From Halomonas sp. 'Soap Lake #6' (GTDB lineage Bacteria > Pseudomonadota > Gammaproteobacteria > Pseudomonadales > Halomonadaceae), in the NCBI RefSeq assembly GCF_003031405.1, contig NZ_CP020469.1, positions 2,604,001-2,668,000 on the forward strand: 64,000 bases of DNA. The letters run 5' to 3'. The number at the start of each line of letters is the position of its first letter. Position 1 is the stretch's first letter. The notes beneath the pieces were generated by a model. The model did not search any database. It was not told the origin of the DNA and saw only the letters and a list, made by a program, of their open reading frames with translations. The position numbers were made by a program, and so were the translations under genes. Positions 52,190-62,023 of this stretch are shown piece after piece.

Positions 52190-52207
52190 CCGTTAGAAGG
52201 ACCCGCT

Positions 52208-55200
52208 GTGAACAACAATCTAACGCTTAGCGTCACTCTGACCGGCGACGGTCGTCAACTTTCGGGCACTTTAAAGACAGCTCAGGGTGACGTGCGGGAG
52301 TTTGGTGCCACAACTGAGCGGGAAAGCAAGAAGGCTGATACGGCACTCACGGCCCCTGGTCGTAGTGCCGTCACTATTTCGGAAAATTTACGCGAGGCAG
52401 GGCAAGAAGCCCAAAACTTCGGCTCCACTACCGAACGTGAAAGCCGCAAGGCTGATACCGCGCTCACGGCCCCTGGTCGCAGCGCCGTTACCGTTTCAGA
52501 CCACCTGCGCGAGGCAGGACGGGAAGCCCAAAACTTCGGCACTACGATCGAACGTGAAGGCCGCAAGGCTGATGCCTCGCTAACGGCACCAGGCCGCAGT
52601 GCAACAACAGTTTCAGAACACTTACGCGAGATCCAACGGGAAGCACGCGCAGTGGGTACTGAAACGGCTCAGGGTAGCCGCGAAGCTAACCAGGCGCTGG
52701 CCCAAACAGGCCAAGAGGTCCAAACCACCACCAACTACTTCAATACGCTACGCCGTGCAGTGGGCTTGGCCCTGGGCGCGTTCTCGGTACGCCAGCTCGC
52801 GGGTATGGCCGATGGCTGGTCAGACATGCAATCGGTGGTCGGGGCGTCCATTGGCGATATGAGCGCGGCGGGCGACATGATGGTGCGCATCACGGATATC
52901 GCGAACGCCTCCTATGCCCCCTTGCAACAAACCGCCCGCACCTACGCTAGCAACGTTTCGTCGCTGAGAGATCTGGGGCGAACCGCCGATGAAGCAGCGG
53001 ACTACACCGAATCGCTCAATCATATGCTGGTGTTGACCGCTACACGGGGGCAGCAAGCGGAATCCGTACAAAACGCCCTATCACGCGCCATCGCTGTCGG
53101 CACACTACAGACGCAGGGACTTGAGACAGTGTTGGCCAACGGTGGCGAAGTTGCCCAGGCGTTGGCGAATCAACTGGGCGTGACGGTGAGCCAGCTACGT
53201 GGGCTAGCAACTGAGGGGCAGATTACCGGCGATGTGATTGCCAGCGCACTGATCGGCTCACTTGATGACGTGCGCGAACGCGCCGGTGAAATGCCTGCGA
53301 CTATCGAAGACGGGTTCGTGAGGATCGGCACGTCCGCCACTCGCCTCGTCGGCGAGTTGGACCAAGCCATGGGCGTGTCTGAAGGCATTGCAGGCATCCT
53401 GATCGGCGCTGCTGACATGATGAGCGCTGCCATTGACCCGCTGGTCGATAACATTGACAACATCCAGTTCGCCGCCACCGCCGTGGCCGTGGTGCTGGCT
53501 GGCCGTTACGTGGGTGCATTAGGCGTGGCCATCACCGCCAAGCTCGCCGCCACCCAACAAACAGTCGCGTACCAGCTTGCGCTTGGGCGTTTGGCCGGGA
53601 TCTCCGGCACGGCTGCCGCGTCACAAATTGCGCTCGCAGGCGCTACCCGCGCCGCTGCTGGAGCACTGGCGCTGATCGGCGGCCCGCTGGGTGCAGCTGT
53701 AATTGCAGGCGGGGCGATTTACTATTTCCGTAATGAACTGAATGGCACGGCAAGCCAGGCTAGATCAACCGCTGAGCGTGTGGATGATCTCACCAATGCG
53801 ATTAACACCAACAGTGAAGCCGCTGTTAAGGCTCAGTTGGTAAGTCTCACTGCACAAATGTTCGACCTGGAGCGCCAAGCAATATCTGCTCGTGCTGAAG
53901 TTGATCGTTTGACAAGTGGCGAGGGGACTAGCCGTCGATCTGGGGTGCTGGGTATTGATACTGGGCAAACAGGATCGCAAGCGAGAGCCATTGAAGAGCT
54001 CGGCAAAATCTCAAATGAAATGGATGCATTGGGTCAGTCATCTGATCGACTCAGGAGCATTCTTGCTCAACTTGAATCGAGTGGAGTAACTCCCACCGTT
54101 AATTCTGTTAGAGATTTAGCAGCCGCTACTACTGGTTCAGATAAAGCCGCCCGTGAAGCTGCCGCTGCCGCTAAACAGCTCACTGATGCCACTATCGCTC
54201 AAGCTGCTGCCATCGAAGCCCTGCGCAACCGACTAGTGCCTCATCGCAGCGAAACAGTACAGCTCGCCCAAGACCAGAATACATTGAATCTGGCATATGC
54301 GATGGGACGCATCACCGCCAGCGAATACCTATACATGATCGGTGCGCTGCAAACGGCGTACATCGAACTAGGGGACAAAACCGACGATGTTGCAGAGCAA
54401 ATCAGCATCAGCGTTTCCACCTGGACGACGGTTTCCGAAAATTCCATTCGCCGTATAGACGATGCAGGCTCCGATCTGTGGCTTGGACTGATCGACGGTA
54501 GCCAAAATGCCCTGGATACCGTTAAACGTGGCTTCCAGCAAACCCTAGCCGAAATCGCGCACATGCTGACCACTCAGCGGCTGACGGTTGCTGTAGCTGG
54601 CTCGCTTGGGTTCAACACCGCTGGTGCCGGTGGTGTGGGAGGCATCGGTTCTAGCGGCGGTTTTGGCATTAATCCCGGCGGCGTGGGCAACGCCTGGCGT
54701 GCGCTGCAAGGCGGCTTCAACGGCATCCAATGGGGTGGCGCGGGTGGTGCTCAGGCCTACGGAGGAGGCTGGGCCAACGCGGCTACATCTGGCACCGGTG
54801 CCACTGGTTGGATGGGCGGCAGTATGCAGAACTTCAGCGGTATGCAAGGCCTAGCAGGCGCTGGGGCTGGGTTTGCAGGCAACTACGTGGGTGGTCAGAT
54901 GTTTGGCCAAGGCAAGCATTCCAATACCTTGGGCGCCCTAGGTGGGCTGGCGGGCACATACTTTGGCGGGCCTATCGGTGCCTTTATCGGCTCCGGCCTC
55001 GGCTCGGCGTTGGGAGGTCTGTTCGGCGGTCGTAGCTGGAATGAAACCGGCTCCGGCGTCAGCCTTGGCGTTTCAGGCGGCAACATCACCGGCAATCAGT
55101 TTAGCGAGCAACACAGCAAGGGCGGGCTTTTCCGTAGCTCACGCCGCCGTACACAAACCAGCGGCCTGGATAGTGAGTTTTCAGGCGCTTTACAACAAGT

Positions 55201-58117
55201 GTATGACGCTACCGAAGCCAGCCTGGCCGCGACTATCGAGGTGCTGGGTTTTCAGTCATCAGCACTAGCTGGCTTCACCACCGGCCTTACCCGCATTGAT
55301 ACAAAGGGGCTAAACGCAGAAGACGCTGAGGCGAAGATTCAGGAGTGGCTATCTAACACGCTCAACGCCCTAGCAATCCACTCTGTTGGCGACGTGAGTC
55401 AATTCGCATTTGGCGGTGAAACAGCAATCGAAACTGTTGAACGCCTGGCCGTCGCCCTGGGCACACTCAACCCTATTCTAGAGCAGCTGCACGGCAACAC
55501 CCTCGCCGCGTCCCTTGCCGGTGGCGATGCAGCCAGCCACTTGGCTGAGCTTGCCGGTGGGCTGGATGCCTTCAGCGCCCGCGCTGACTTCTACTACCAG
55601 AACATCCTCACTGAAGCCGAGCGCCAAGAACGTGCCATGAACGCTGCTGCGCAAGCCATGGGCGCGTTTACGGCCCGCACTGGCCAGGTAATCAACAGCA
55701 CCGATGCACTGCGCGACCTGGTCGACAGCATCGACCTCACCACCGCTTCTGGTCGTGAGCTTTACAACGAAGCGATGAACCTGGCACCTGCCCTGGTGGA
55801 GATCGAGCGCGGCCTAGAGCGTATTGGCCAACGCTTTGATCAGATGTTGCAGGATGCCGAATCAGCTCTTGCCGACGCTGAAGCACAGGCCCGCCGTGCT
55901 TACCAGGTGTTCGACAGCCAGCAGTTCGATATGCAGATAGAGCTGCTCGCATTAATGGGTGATTCTGAAAGCGCCCTGGCCCTTGAGCGCGAGCGTGAAC
56001 TTGCTTCGATTGATGAGTCACTGCGACCGATGCGTGAGCGTATTTGGGCCATGCAGGATGAAGTAACAGTTCAGCAAAACGCCACCACAGCAGCCCGCAA
56101 CTACCAGCGTGAGCTCTCCCGCGTGCGTGATCAGCTCAGCCAGCAGTTTGCCAACATCGGCAACTGGCTAGATCAGCAGCAAGCTACCAGCGGTTCACCT
56201 GAAACTAACTTGGCCACCGCACAAGAGCAGCTCGCCCGCCAACTTGTGCTCGCTGAAAGTGGCGACCGCAATGCACTACAGAACATCACGCAATATGCGC
56301 AGCAAGTACTCGACGCCAACCGTGAGTACAACGCTAGCTCCGCTGCTGGACAGCGTATCCAGCAGGATGTCTATGACGCGATAGCCGGGCTACCTGCTGC
56401 AATAAACGCCGAGCAGTTCCTTGCGGATGAGATTAAAGCAGCGCTACGGGAGCAAACACTCGGCATCAGCACACAGTTGGGCGATGTGCTACGCGGCGAT
56501 AACCCGAGCAGCATTGCGGCCAATTTGGCGGGCTACTTTACCACCCTGGCGGGCGGTATCGACGGTGTGCTAACGCGTGATCAGCTCGCTATCGTGATGA
56601 GCGGCAAGGCCACAGACGAACAGCTAACAGCAATTATGCGGTCGGTTGACCTCAACGGCGATGGCGTTATCAGCGGTTTAGAGAGCGTCATTATCGCAGG
56701 TATGCCGACCGATGCCGTGCTGGGAACCGTGTTGCGTAACAAGATGAGTGAGCTGGATAAAAATCAGCTGACCCATGCGCAGATCCGTAGTGCCCTATCA
56801 CCCATTGCAAGTGACGCTGAAATAGCGCGGCTAATCCGCGAAGTTGATGTGAATGGCGATGGCATGATTAGCCAGCAAGAACTAGCTAACCAGCGCCTCG
56901 CAGGGCTTGCTGGCGGCATTGGCACAACGCTAGCGCCAATGTTCGACCGCATCGACCTGGATGCATCTGGGCTAATCGATTGGAACGAGTTCCACAGTGC
57001 CTTCCAGGGCATGGCAAGTGATGATGAGCTACGCCGGATTTTTGACAAATTGGATGCCGACGGCTCAGGCACCATCAGCCGTCTTGAGGCACTCAACCGT
57101 TCGAATGAAGGCACCGAAGCCAACACCGACAGCATGGAGAAACAGGCACGCGACCAACTGCGCGAGCTTAATGGTCTGGTCAGCGAAATGACCCGCACTA
57201 CTGACCAGTTTGTTTCGCTCAACACAACAATGCTCAGCCTGCGTGACGCCATCATCGCACTAGGCGTTGCTCAAGATGATATCGCACGTATAGAAGAAGA
57301 GCGCGCTGCTGCTGAACAGGCAGAGCGCGACCGCATTAGCAATGAGCGCACCGTGTCTCAGTACGCAGCGGCAGCCAGCAGCCACATGGCGCAATCCGTT
57401 GACGCTATTGGCCGAGCCCAGCGTGGCGTTGATGCTGTAGGGATGGGTAGCCAGGAAATTAGCGAAATATCAAAGCTCATTGAACGCTATGCAGGCGACG
57501 ATGGCCTTTTACAAAGCAGCGAATACGGCGCGCTGCGAGACACTATTGAGTCTATGGACCCGGGGCATTACCGGGGCGTTGCTCGTACGCTCGCACTCGC
57601 TGCGCGGCACGCATCACAAGCTGCATTTAATGAGCGGGATGCTGCCAACGTGGGTGTATCCGGTGATGATCGTGTTGATGCACAGGGCGTAAATTATTGG
57701 GATCTGTGGCAATCGCACCTTCGCTTTGCAAAAGGCGGTGTGTTTACCAACTCGGTAGTGGACGAACCCACATCGTTTGCGATGGGGCTGATGGGTGAAG
57801 CCGGTCCAGAAGCGATTATGCCGCTAAAACGGCACTCTGACGGTTCGCTCGGCGTTCGCGCTGAACTGCCTGCGTTCCCACAATTCTCTGCGCTGAATAA
57901 TAGCGACATCGTTGAAACGCTTCGCGATCTGAAGCGCGAGGTGCAAGAACTGCGTAAAGAGAACGCCCTACTACAAGCCGAAAGCAACAAGCACCTGGCA
58001 GCAGCTAACAATCAGCGTGGGGCGGTAGCTAAGGGCCAGATCGGTGCTATCGAACGCGGCAACCGCATGCTGAAAAAGATGGAAGATGAGAAACGGCTAG
58101 AGGCGGCAAAACGATGA
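52208..58117 (+). CDS. tape measure protein with tandem repeats and EF-hand loops
   Basis: 1969 residues, the longest gene, setting tail length. Residues 31-147 are three tandem 39-residue units (TTERESRKADTALTAPGRSA and variants). The core has the tape-measure domain (LETVLANGGEVAQALANQLGVTVSQLRGLATEGQI region), hydrophobic stretches (about 420-510) and long coiled coils. At about 1480-1630 four EF-hand loops occur: DLNGDGVISGLE, DVNGDGMISQQE, DLDASGLIDWNE and DADGSGTISRLE. The C terminus has the common FAKGGVFTNSVVDEPTSFAMG and GEAGPEAIMPL. GTG start at 52208 with AGAAGG upstream. Overlaps the next gene by 4 bases. Confidence 0.93.
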   Translation: MNNNLTLSVTLTGDGRQLSGTLKTAQGDVREFGATTERESKKADTALTAPGRSAVTISENLREAGQEAQNFGSTTERESRKADTALTAPGRSAVTVSDHLREAGREAQNFGTTIEREGRKADASLTAPGRSATTVSEHLREIQREARAVGTETAQGSREANQALAQTGQEVQTTTNYFNTLRRAVGLALGAFSVRQLAGMADGWSDMQSVVGASIGDMSAAGDMMVRITDIANASYAPLQQTARTYASNVSSLRDLGRTADEAADYTESLNHMLVLTATRGQQAESVQNALSRAIAVGTLQTQGLETVLANGGEVAQALANQLGVTVSQLRGLATEGQITGDVIASALIGSLDDVRERAGEMPATIEDGFVRIGTSATRLVGELDQAMGVSEGIAGILIGAADMMSAAIDPLVDNIDNIQFAATAVAVVLAGRYVGALGVAITAKLAATQQTVAYQLALGRLAGISGTAAASQIALAGATRAAAGALALIGGPLGAAVIAGGAIYYFRNELNGTASQARSTAERVDDLTNAINTNSEAAVKAQLVSLTAQMFDLERQAISARAEVDRLTSGEGTSRRSGVLGIDTGQTGSQARAIEELGKISNEMDALGQSSDRLRSILAQLESSGVTPTVNSVRDLAAATTGSDKAAREAAAAAKQLTDATIAQAAAIEALRNRLVPHRSETVQLAQDQNTLNLAYAMGRITASEYLYMIGALQTAYIELGDKTDDVAEQISISVSTWTTVSENSIRRIDDAGSDLWLGLIDGSQNALDTVKRGFQQTLAEIAHMLTTQRLTVAVAGSLGFNTAGAGGVGGIGSSGGFGINPGGVGNAWRALQGGFNGIQWGGAGGAQAYGGGWANAATSGTGATGWMGGSMQNFSGMQGLAGAGAGFAGNYVGGQMFGQGKHSNTLGALGGLAGTYFGGPIGAFIGSGLGSALGGLFGGRSWNETGSGVSLGVSGGNITGNQFSEQHSKGGLFRSSRRRTQTSGLDSEFSGALQQVYDATEASLAATIEVLGFQSSALAGFTTGLTRIDTKGLNAEDAEAKIQEWLSNTLNALAIHSVGDVSQFAFGGETAIETVERLAVALGTLNPILEQLHGNTLAASLAGGDAASHLAELAGGLDAFSARADFYYQNILTEAERQERAMNAAAQAMGAFTARTGQVINSTDALRDLVDSIDLTTASGRELYNEAMNLAPALVEIERGLERIGQRFDQMLQDAESALADAEAQARRAYQVFDSQQFDMQIELLALMGDSESALALERERELASIDESLRPMRERIWAMQDEVTVQQNATTAARNYQRELSRVRDQLSQQFANIGNWLDQQQATSGSPETNLATAQEQLARQLVLAESGDRNALQNITQYAQQVLDANREYNASSAAGQRIQQDVYDAIAGLPAAINAEQFLADEIKAALREQTLGISTQLGDVLRGDNPSSIAANLAGYFTTLAGGIDGVLTRDQLAIVMSGKATDEQLTAIMRSVDLNGDGVISGLESVIIAGMPTDAVLGTVLRNKMSELDKNQLTHAQIRSALSPIASDAEIARLIREVDVNGDGMISQQELANQRLAGLAGGIGTTLAPMFDRIDLDASGLIDWNEFHSAFQGMASDDELRRIFDKLDADGSGTISRLEALNRSNEGTEANTDSMEKQARDQLRELNGLVSEMTRTTDQFVSLNTTMLSLRDAIIALGVAQDDIARIEEERAAAEQAERDRISNERTVSQYAAAASSHMAQSVDAIGRAQRGVDAVGMGSQEISEISKLIERYAGDDGLLQSSEYGALRDTIESMDPGHYRGVARTLALAARHASQAAFNERDAANVGVSGDDRVDAQGVNYWDLWQSHLRFAKGGVFTNSVVDEPTSFAMGLMGEAGPEAIMPLKRHSDGSLGVRAELPAFPQFSALNNSDIVETLRDLKREVQELRKENALLQAESNKHLAAANNQRGAVAKGQIGAIERGNRMLKKMEDEKRLEAAKR
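52298..52648 (+). repeat. three tandem 117-bp repeats in the tape measure gene
   Basis: Units start at about 52298, 52415 and 52532, in frame, each 39 codons. The first and second are nearly identical at the protein level; the third is more diverged. Confidence 0.88.
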
Positions 58118-59547
58118 CATGGACCCTCACGCTTCAGGCCCGCGACGAAGAAAACCAGCCGCAGACGCTGCGCTTTAGCTTAGGTCGCCACATGGATGCA
58201 GAAGACAACTTCTACGACCCCCGCATCCAGCAGCCTGGGCTATACGAGGCAGGCCTCTATGCAGGCCAGCTGCTGCAACAAAGCCGAAGCGGCTACGGAG
58301 AAACAACGCTCATCAACACCGATGGCGGCCTGGACTACCTCGCCGACTACGCCGTCGATGGCCGTGAAATGGTGCTAGCACTCGATGGCGTGCCGCAAGT
58401 TGTAGGCACCGTCGCACGCCTGGCGTTTTCAGATGACGAAGTCTCTGTGGTACTGCGCGACCCGCTTGAGCCGCTACGCTCCCCCCACCCGATGGAGACG
58501 TACGCAGGCACCAACGTACTGCCCAATGGCCTGGAAGGCACACAGGACGATATAGCCGGTGAGCCCAAGCCATTGGTATTCGGCGAAGTTCGCAACGCCC
58601 AACCAGTTTTGGTCAACACCGCGCTGTTGATCTACCAGGTATCGTCACTCGCCGATTGCACGATTCAAGCGGTTTACGACAGAGGGGTCGCGCTAACGGA
58701 TGGCGGCACATACGCCAGCCTGGCAGCGCTGCAAAGCACAGCGCCCAGCCCTGGCGAGTATCGCGCTTATCAGGGCTATGTGCGCCTCGGTAGCACAGCG
58801 GCAGGCACCGTGACGGTGGATGCCGAGCAAAACGACCCACGTGCCGGGGCCGTTGCCCAGGCGCTGGCAACGGCGCGTGGCTACACCCTGCATGACGACG
58901 ACGTGGCCACGCTCAACGCCTACGGAGCTGTGCGCCTCTACCTCACAGCAGAAACAAACACGCTTGAGCTGCTCGACCGTATCGCGGAAAGCATTGGCGG
59001 CTACCTCTCAGCACAGGCCGACCAGGTGCTGCGGGTTGGCATCTGGGAGGCTCCCGAGCCAACCGACATCGCCATTCAGGACTACGCAATCGCCACCGTG
59101 AGCCGCAGCGCCACAGGCGCAGGCCCCGGCGGCCTTCCAGTATGGCAAGTGAATATCGGCTGTGATCGCATCGAAACCGTACAGTCGGATTTGCAAAGCA
59201 ACGTCTCCGAAGCCCGCCGCGCCCGCCTGGCGCGACAGACCCGCCGTGTGGTGGCCTCCGATGAAAACGTGCGTGACCGGCACCCACTGGCAGGTGAAAT
59301 CACCATCAACAGTGTGCTGGCCAGCTACGCGCAAAGCCAGGCAGTAGCAGACCGTGTGCTAGCCCTACTGAGCGCCCGCCGCGATACCGTGACCGTGGAA
59401 GCAGTAGAGGCGCTGCTACCCACGGTAGTCGGCAATCTCACGCTCATCACCCCGCGCCAGGGCTACGGCGCAGGCCGCGCTATGCGTGTCACAGGCTACC
59501 GACTCAACGCGCAAACCAACGAACTAACACTGAACCTGTGGGGCTAA
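58114..59547 (+). CDS. minor tail protein (distal tail / hub-like)
   Basis: 477 residues, the first gene after the tape measure. It has a beta-rich N terminus (LRFSLGRHMDAEDNFYDPR, DYAVDGREMVLALDGVPQVVG) and later blocks (GEPKPLVFGEVRNAQPVLV, FSDDEVSVVLRDP) seen in tail-tip proteins of D3112/B3-like phages. Likely part of the baseplate or hub. The C terminus (VTGYRLNAQTNELTLNLWG) resembles hub proteins that anchor fibres. ATGA overlap with the tape measure gene. Confidence 0.75.
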   Translation: MTWTLTLQARDEENQPQTLRFSLGRHMDAEDNFYDPRIQQPGLYEAGLYAGQLLQQSRSGYGETTLINTDGGLDYLADYAVDGREMVLALDGVPQVVGTVARLAFSDDEVSVVLRDPLEPLRSPHPMETYAGTNVLPNGLEGTQDDIAGEPKPLVFGEVRNAQPVLVNTALLIYQVSSLADCTIQAVYDRGVALTDGGTYASLAALQSTAPSPGEYRAYQGYVRLGSTAAGTVTVDAEQNDPRAGAVAQALATARGYTLHDDDVATLNAYGAVRLYLTAETNTLELLDRIAESIGGYLSAQADQVLRVGIWEAPEPTDIAIQDYAIATVSRSATGAGPGGLPVWQVNIGCDRIETVQSDLQSNVSEARRARLARQTRRVVASDENVRDRHPLAGEITINSVLASYAQSQAVADRVLALLSARRDTVTVEAVEALLPTVVGNLTLITPRQGYGAGRAMRVTGYRLNAQTNELTLNLWG

Positions 59548-59549
59548 TC

Positions 59550-60425
59550 ATGGCACTCGATCCCAATAAAATCGCCCTCTGCTGGCCCAACTACATCGAT
59601 GCCGCTGTACTAAGCGGCGGCCAGTGGGTCAGCACGCTGCCGCTTGAGCACGTGCAAGACAAGCGGTTTTCTGTCGTTGCTAAGTCATCGACGTCGCTCC
59701 CGTCTGATACGCAGTTCTCAATCACGCTGCCTAAACGTCGCCCGCTACAGACGATTGCGATTGCCGCTCACAACATGAGTTCTACTGCTACTGTGCGCGC
59801 CAGAGTCTATCGCGATGCTGAACAAACGGATCTGGTCTGTGACACGGGCTTTCAAGACGTATGGCCAGCTGTCTACGGCGCCGATGATGTCGTCTGGGGT
59901 GACGACAATTTTTGGAATAGGAGTCTCACGGAAGACGACCGCAGTAATTACACCCCACTGATGACGCTGTTCTTTGACGAGCGTCAGCTAGGTATCAGCG
60001 TACGCGTTGAAATCTCAGATGCGGGTAATCAAGACGGCGGTGTCATTTTGGGTCGCGTCATGCTCGCAGATGCCTGGCAGCCCAACTACAACGTGAATTA
60101 CGGCATCCGCCACGGCTACAACACTGGCACAGAAATCACCACGGCGGGTGATAGCGCACGCACCGAGTACGCACGTCGTGTCACACCCAAGCGCACGGTC
60201 AACTTCCAGCTCGCAAACCTAAACGAAGATGAAGCGTTCCTACGCGTACACCGTCTGCAGCGCACACAAGATATCGTCGGCGAGATCCTCTACGTCTACT
60301 CATCACGCCCATCTCCGCTGAATTTTGGCCGCACGATGATTGCCCGGCAAGCGGAGCTTGATGGCATCACAAACCCCTACCACGCAAATTTTGAAAACGC
60401 CATGTCACTGCTGGAGATACTCTAA
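59550..60425 (+). CDS. minor tail protein
   Basis: 291 residues, beta-rich, with KIALCWPNYIDAAVLSGGQWVSTLPLEHVQD at the start and YVYSSRPSPLNFGRTMIARQAELDG near the end. It follows the hub-like gene by two bases in the tail-tip module of siphovirus-like transposable phages; exact place in the tip unknown. ATG at 59550 is chosen since the frame upstream lies within the previous gene; GGGG serves as a weak ribosome site. The stop overlaps the next ATG. Confidence 0.7.
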   Translation: MALDPNKIALCWPNYIDAAVLSGGQWVSTLPLEHVQDKRFSVVAKSSTSLPSDTQFSITLPKRRPLQTIAIAAHNMSSTATVRARVYRDAEQTDLVCDTGFQDVWPAVYGADDVVWGDDNFWNRSLTEDDRSNYTPLMTLFFDERQLGISVRVEISDAGNQDGGVILGRVMLADAWQPNYNVNYGIRHGYNTGTEITTAGDSARTEYARRVTPKRTVNFQLANLNEDEAFLRVHRLQRTQDIVGEILYVYSSRPSPLNFGRTMIARQAELDGITNPYHANFENAMSLLEIL

Positions 60426-62023
60426 TGCCTACCAATAGCGTAACGTTCCCAGCTGAACTCGGCGGTGACGGGAAAACCTACACAGATGACGCGCATCCTG
60501 ATACAGGCTTGGATGGCCTGGGGTACACAACTCGGTTTATTCCGTGCCAAAAGCAGACAGTCGCAATGGCTGTATCAGCTAAAAACAATGCCGATGCCGC
60601 CGAAGCGTTCACTGCACAGTGCCAAACACTGCGCAACAACACAGAGCACTATGCAAAGGCGGCTGAGGTCGCTGCTAATAACGTGCCCCGGTCATTTTCA
60701 TCATCAGCAATCGCAGATCCTGCGCTGCCAGGCGTTGCGCAAGATGTGCGGTTGTTCGATATGTCAGCAAGAGAGGAAATGGCGTACCAGCTCTCCGCTC
60801 AAAACTCTGAGTCAGAATTGCCGCAACTGACAGGTACAGTGCTGGGTGAGTGTTATTTCGGGTTACCGACAATGGACCAGACGTTTAAGGTCGTCTCTCC
60901 CTTTCCTCGCATAAACGCTGAGGGTAGAAAAGTTGCGAACGCGAACTTTGGTGGCAGTCAAACCATCGCACTCTCAGATATTCGGGCTGCAACTTTTAAT
61001 AGCTCGCTGAACTTGCCGCTATTTGAAGTCGCGGGTGTCGATCAGTACGGCATCACCGCATTTCGCTACGTCGGAAAACAACCCCTCCACACAGTAATTC
61101 GCGGTGGTATTCAGTGGCTTCAGCGTATTTTTACGGGGTCGATTTCAGCGACAGCAGCAACAGATGCATGGATCCGTCTGTCTCCCCTCCCGCTTGGCGA
61201 CCAGCCCGCATCCGGCATGGAAGAAAGAGAGGGGATGCCAGCGTGGGAAGCTGGAGGTCAAGCCCGCGGGCGTCAATATTTGGGATTCTGTGCTGCCAGC
61301 GGAGCGCAGCATTTTCAACTGATTGAAAAAGAGTGGAATGATCAGCTAGGTCGTATCTCACCTGAGGTAGAGAGCGCGATAGCGGAAAACCCTGAGCTAA
61401 ATACTGAGCCTTACGAAAACGCCTGGCTGTCTGCTGGCGAAGAGGAATCGTTAGACCCAGATGATGCTGGCGCCAATATTCCAGATCAAGATCAGCAGGC
61501 GAATTTAAAAACATCAGCATGGATCCCTGTTACTGGTGGGCTTTGGTACCGAGGTGCCGTCATGCCATCTGAGGCAGGATCATCTCGGGGCCGAGCGCAA
61601 TGGCGGGACGCGGATGGAAATATAACGGCGATTAATTTGGGCAGCGGTAACTTTCTTTACCAGATGCCCGAAGCAGCTGTTGAATTCCGTATTTACTACG
61701 CTGGCCCGCAGGATTCTGACGTTACAGGGCTCTCAATCAAGACAGTCGCCCAGAGCCAGATTAACTCTCAGATCGTCACTAGAGGAACGTGGCGGCGTTA
61801 CAACATCAATGTCTGTAGAGACGTGGTGTTTTATCCCAATACTGTCTACAGGCTAGAGATGAAAATTTTTGGCTCTCATCGTATCGACGGTAACGGTGTG
61901 GGTTACTGGTTTGAGTACGACGATGGATACCGCATCGAGAGTGGCGGCTTAAGCTTTATGTTTGACGCATCGGCGTTGATTAAGGAGAGAGCAAAAATAC
62001 ATGACAACCGGGGGACTGAGTAA
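60425..62023 (+). CDS. tail fibre-like protein with a beta-rich module
   Basis: 532 residues. An N-terminal part with a helical stretch (NNADAAEAFTAQCQTLRNNTEHYAKAAEVAANN) resembles the shaft start of phage fibres. At about residues 360-440 lies a beta-rich module (SAWIPVTGGLWYRGA, RAQWRDADGN, EFRIYYAG) that recurs inside the hydrolase encoded next. The last 90 residues (YPNTVYRLEMKIFGSHRIDGNGVGYWFEYDDGYR region) are another beta domain. A receptor-binding role is inferred from position and shape. Overlaps both neighbours by one base (TAATG). Confidence 0.7.
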   Translation: MPTNSVTFPAELGGDGKTYTDDAHPDTGLDGLGYTTRFIPCQKQTVAMAVSAKNNADAAEAFTAQCQTLRNNTEHYAKAAEVAANNVPRSFSSSAIADPALPGVAQDVRLFDMSAREEMAYQLSAQNSESELPQLTGTVLGECYFGLPTMDQTFKVVSPFPRINAEGRKVANANFGGSQTIALSDIRAATFNSSLNLPLFEVAGVDQYGITAFRYVGKQPLHTVIRGGIQWLQRIFTGSISATAATDAWIRLSPLPLGDQPASGMEEREGMPAWEAGGQARGRQYLGFCAASGAQHFQLIEKEWNDQLGRISPEVESAIAENPELNTEPYENAWLSAGEEESLDPDDAGANIPDQDQQANLKTSAWIPVTGGLWYRGAVMPSEAGSSRGRAQWRDADGNITAINLGSGNFLYQMPEAAVEFRIYYAGPQDSDVTGLSIKTVAQSQINSQIVTRGTWRRYNINVCRDVVFYPNTVYRLEMKIFGSHRIDGNGVGYWFEYDDGYRIESGGLSFMFDASALIKERAKIHDNRGTE

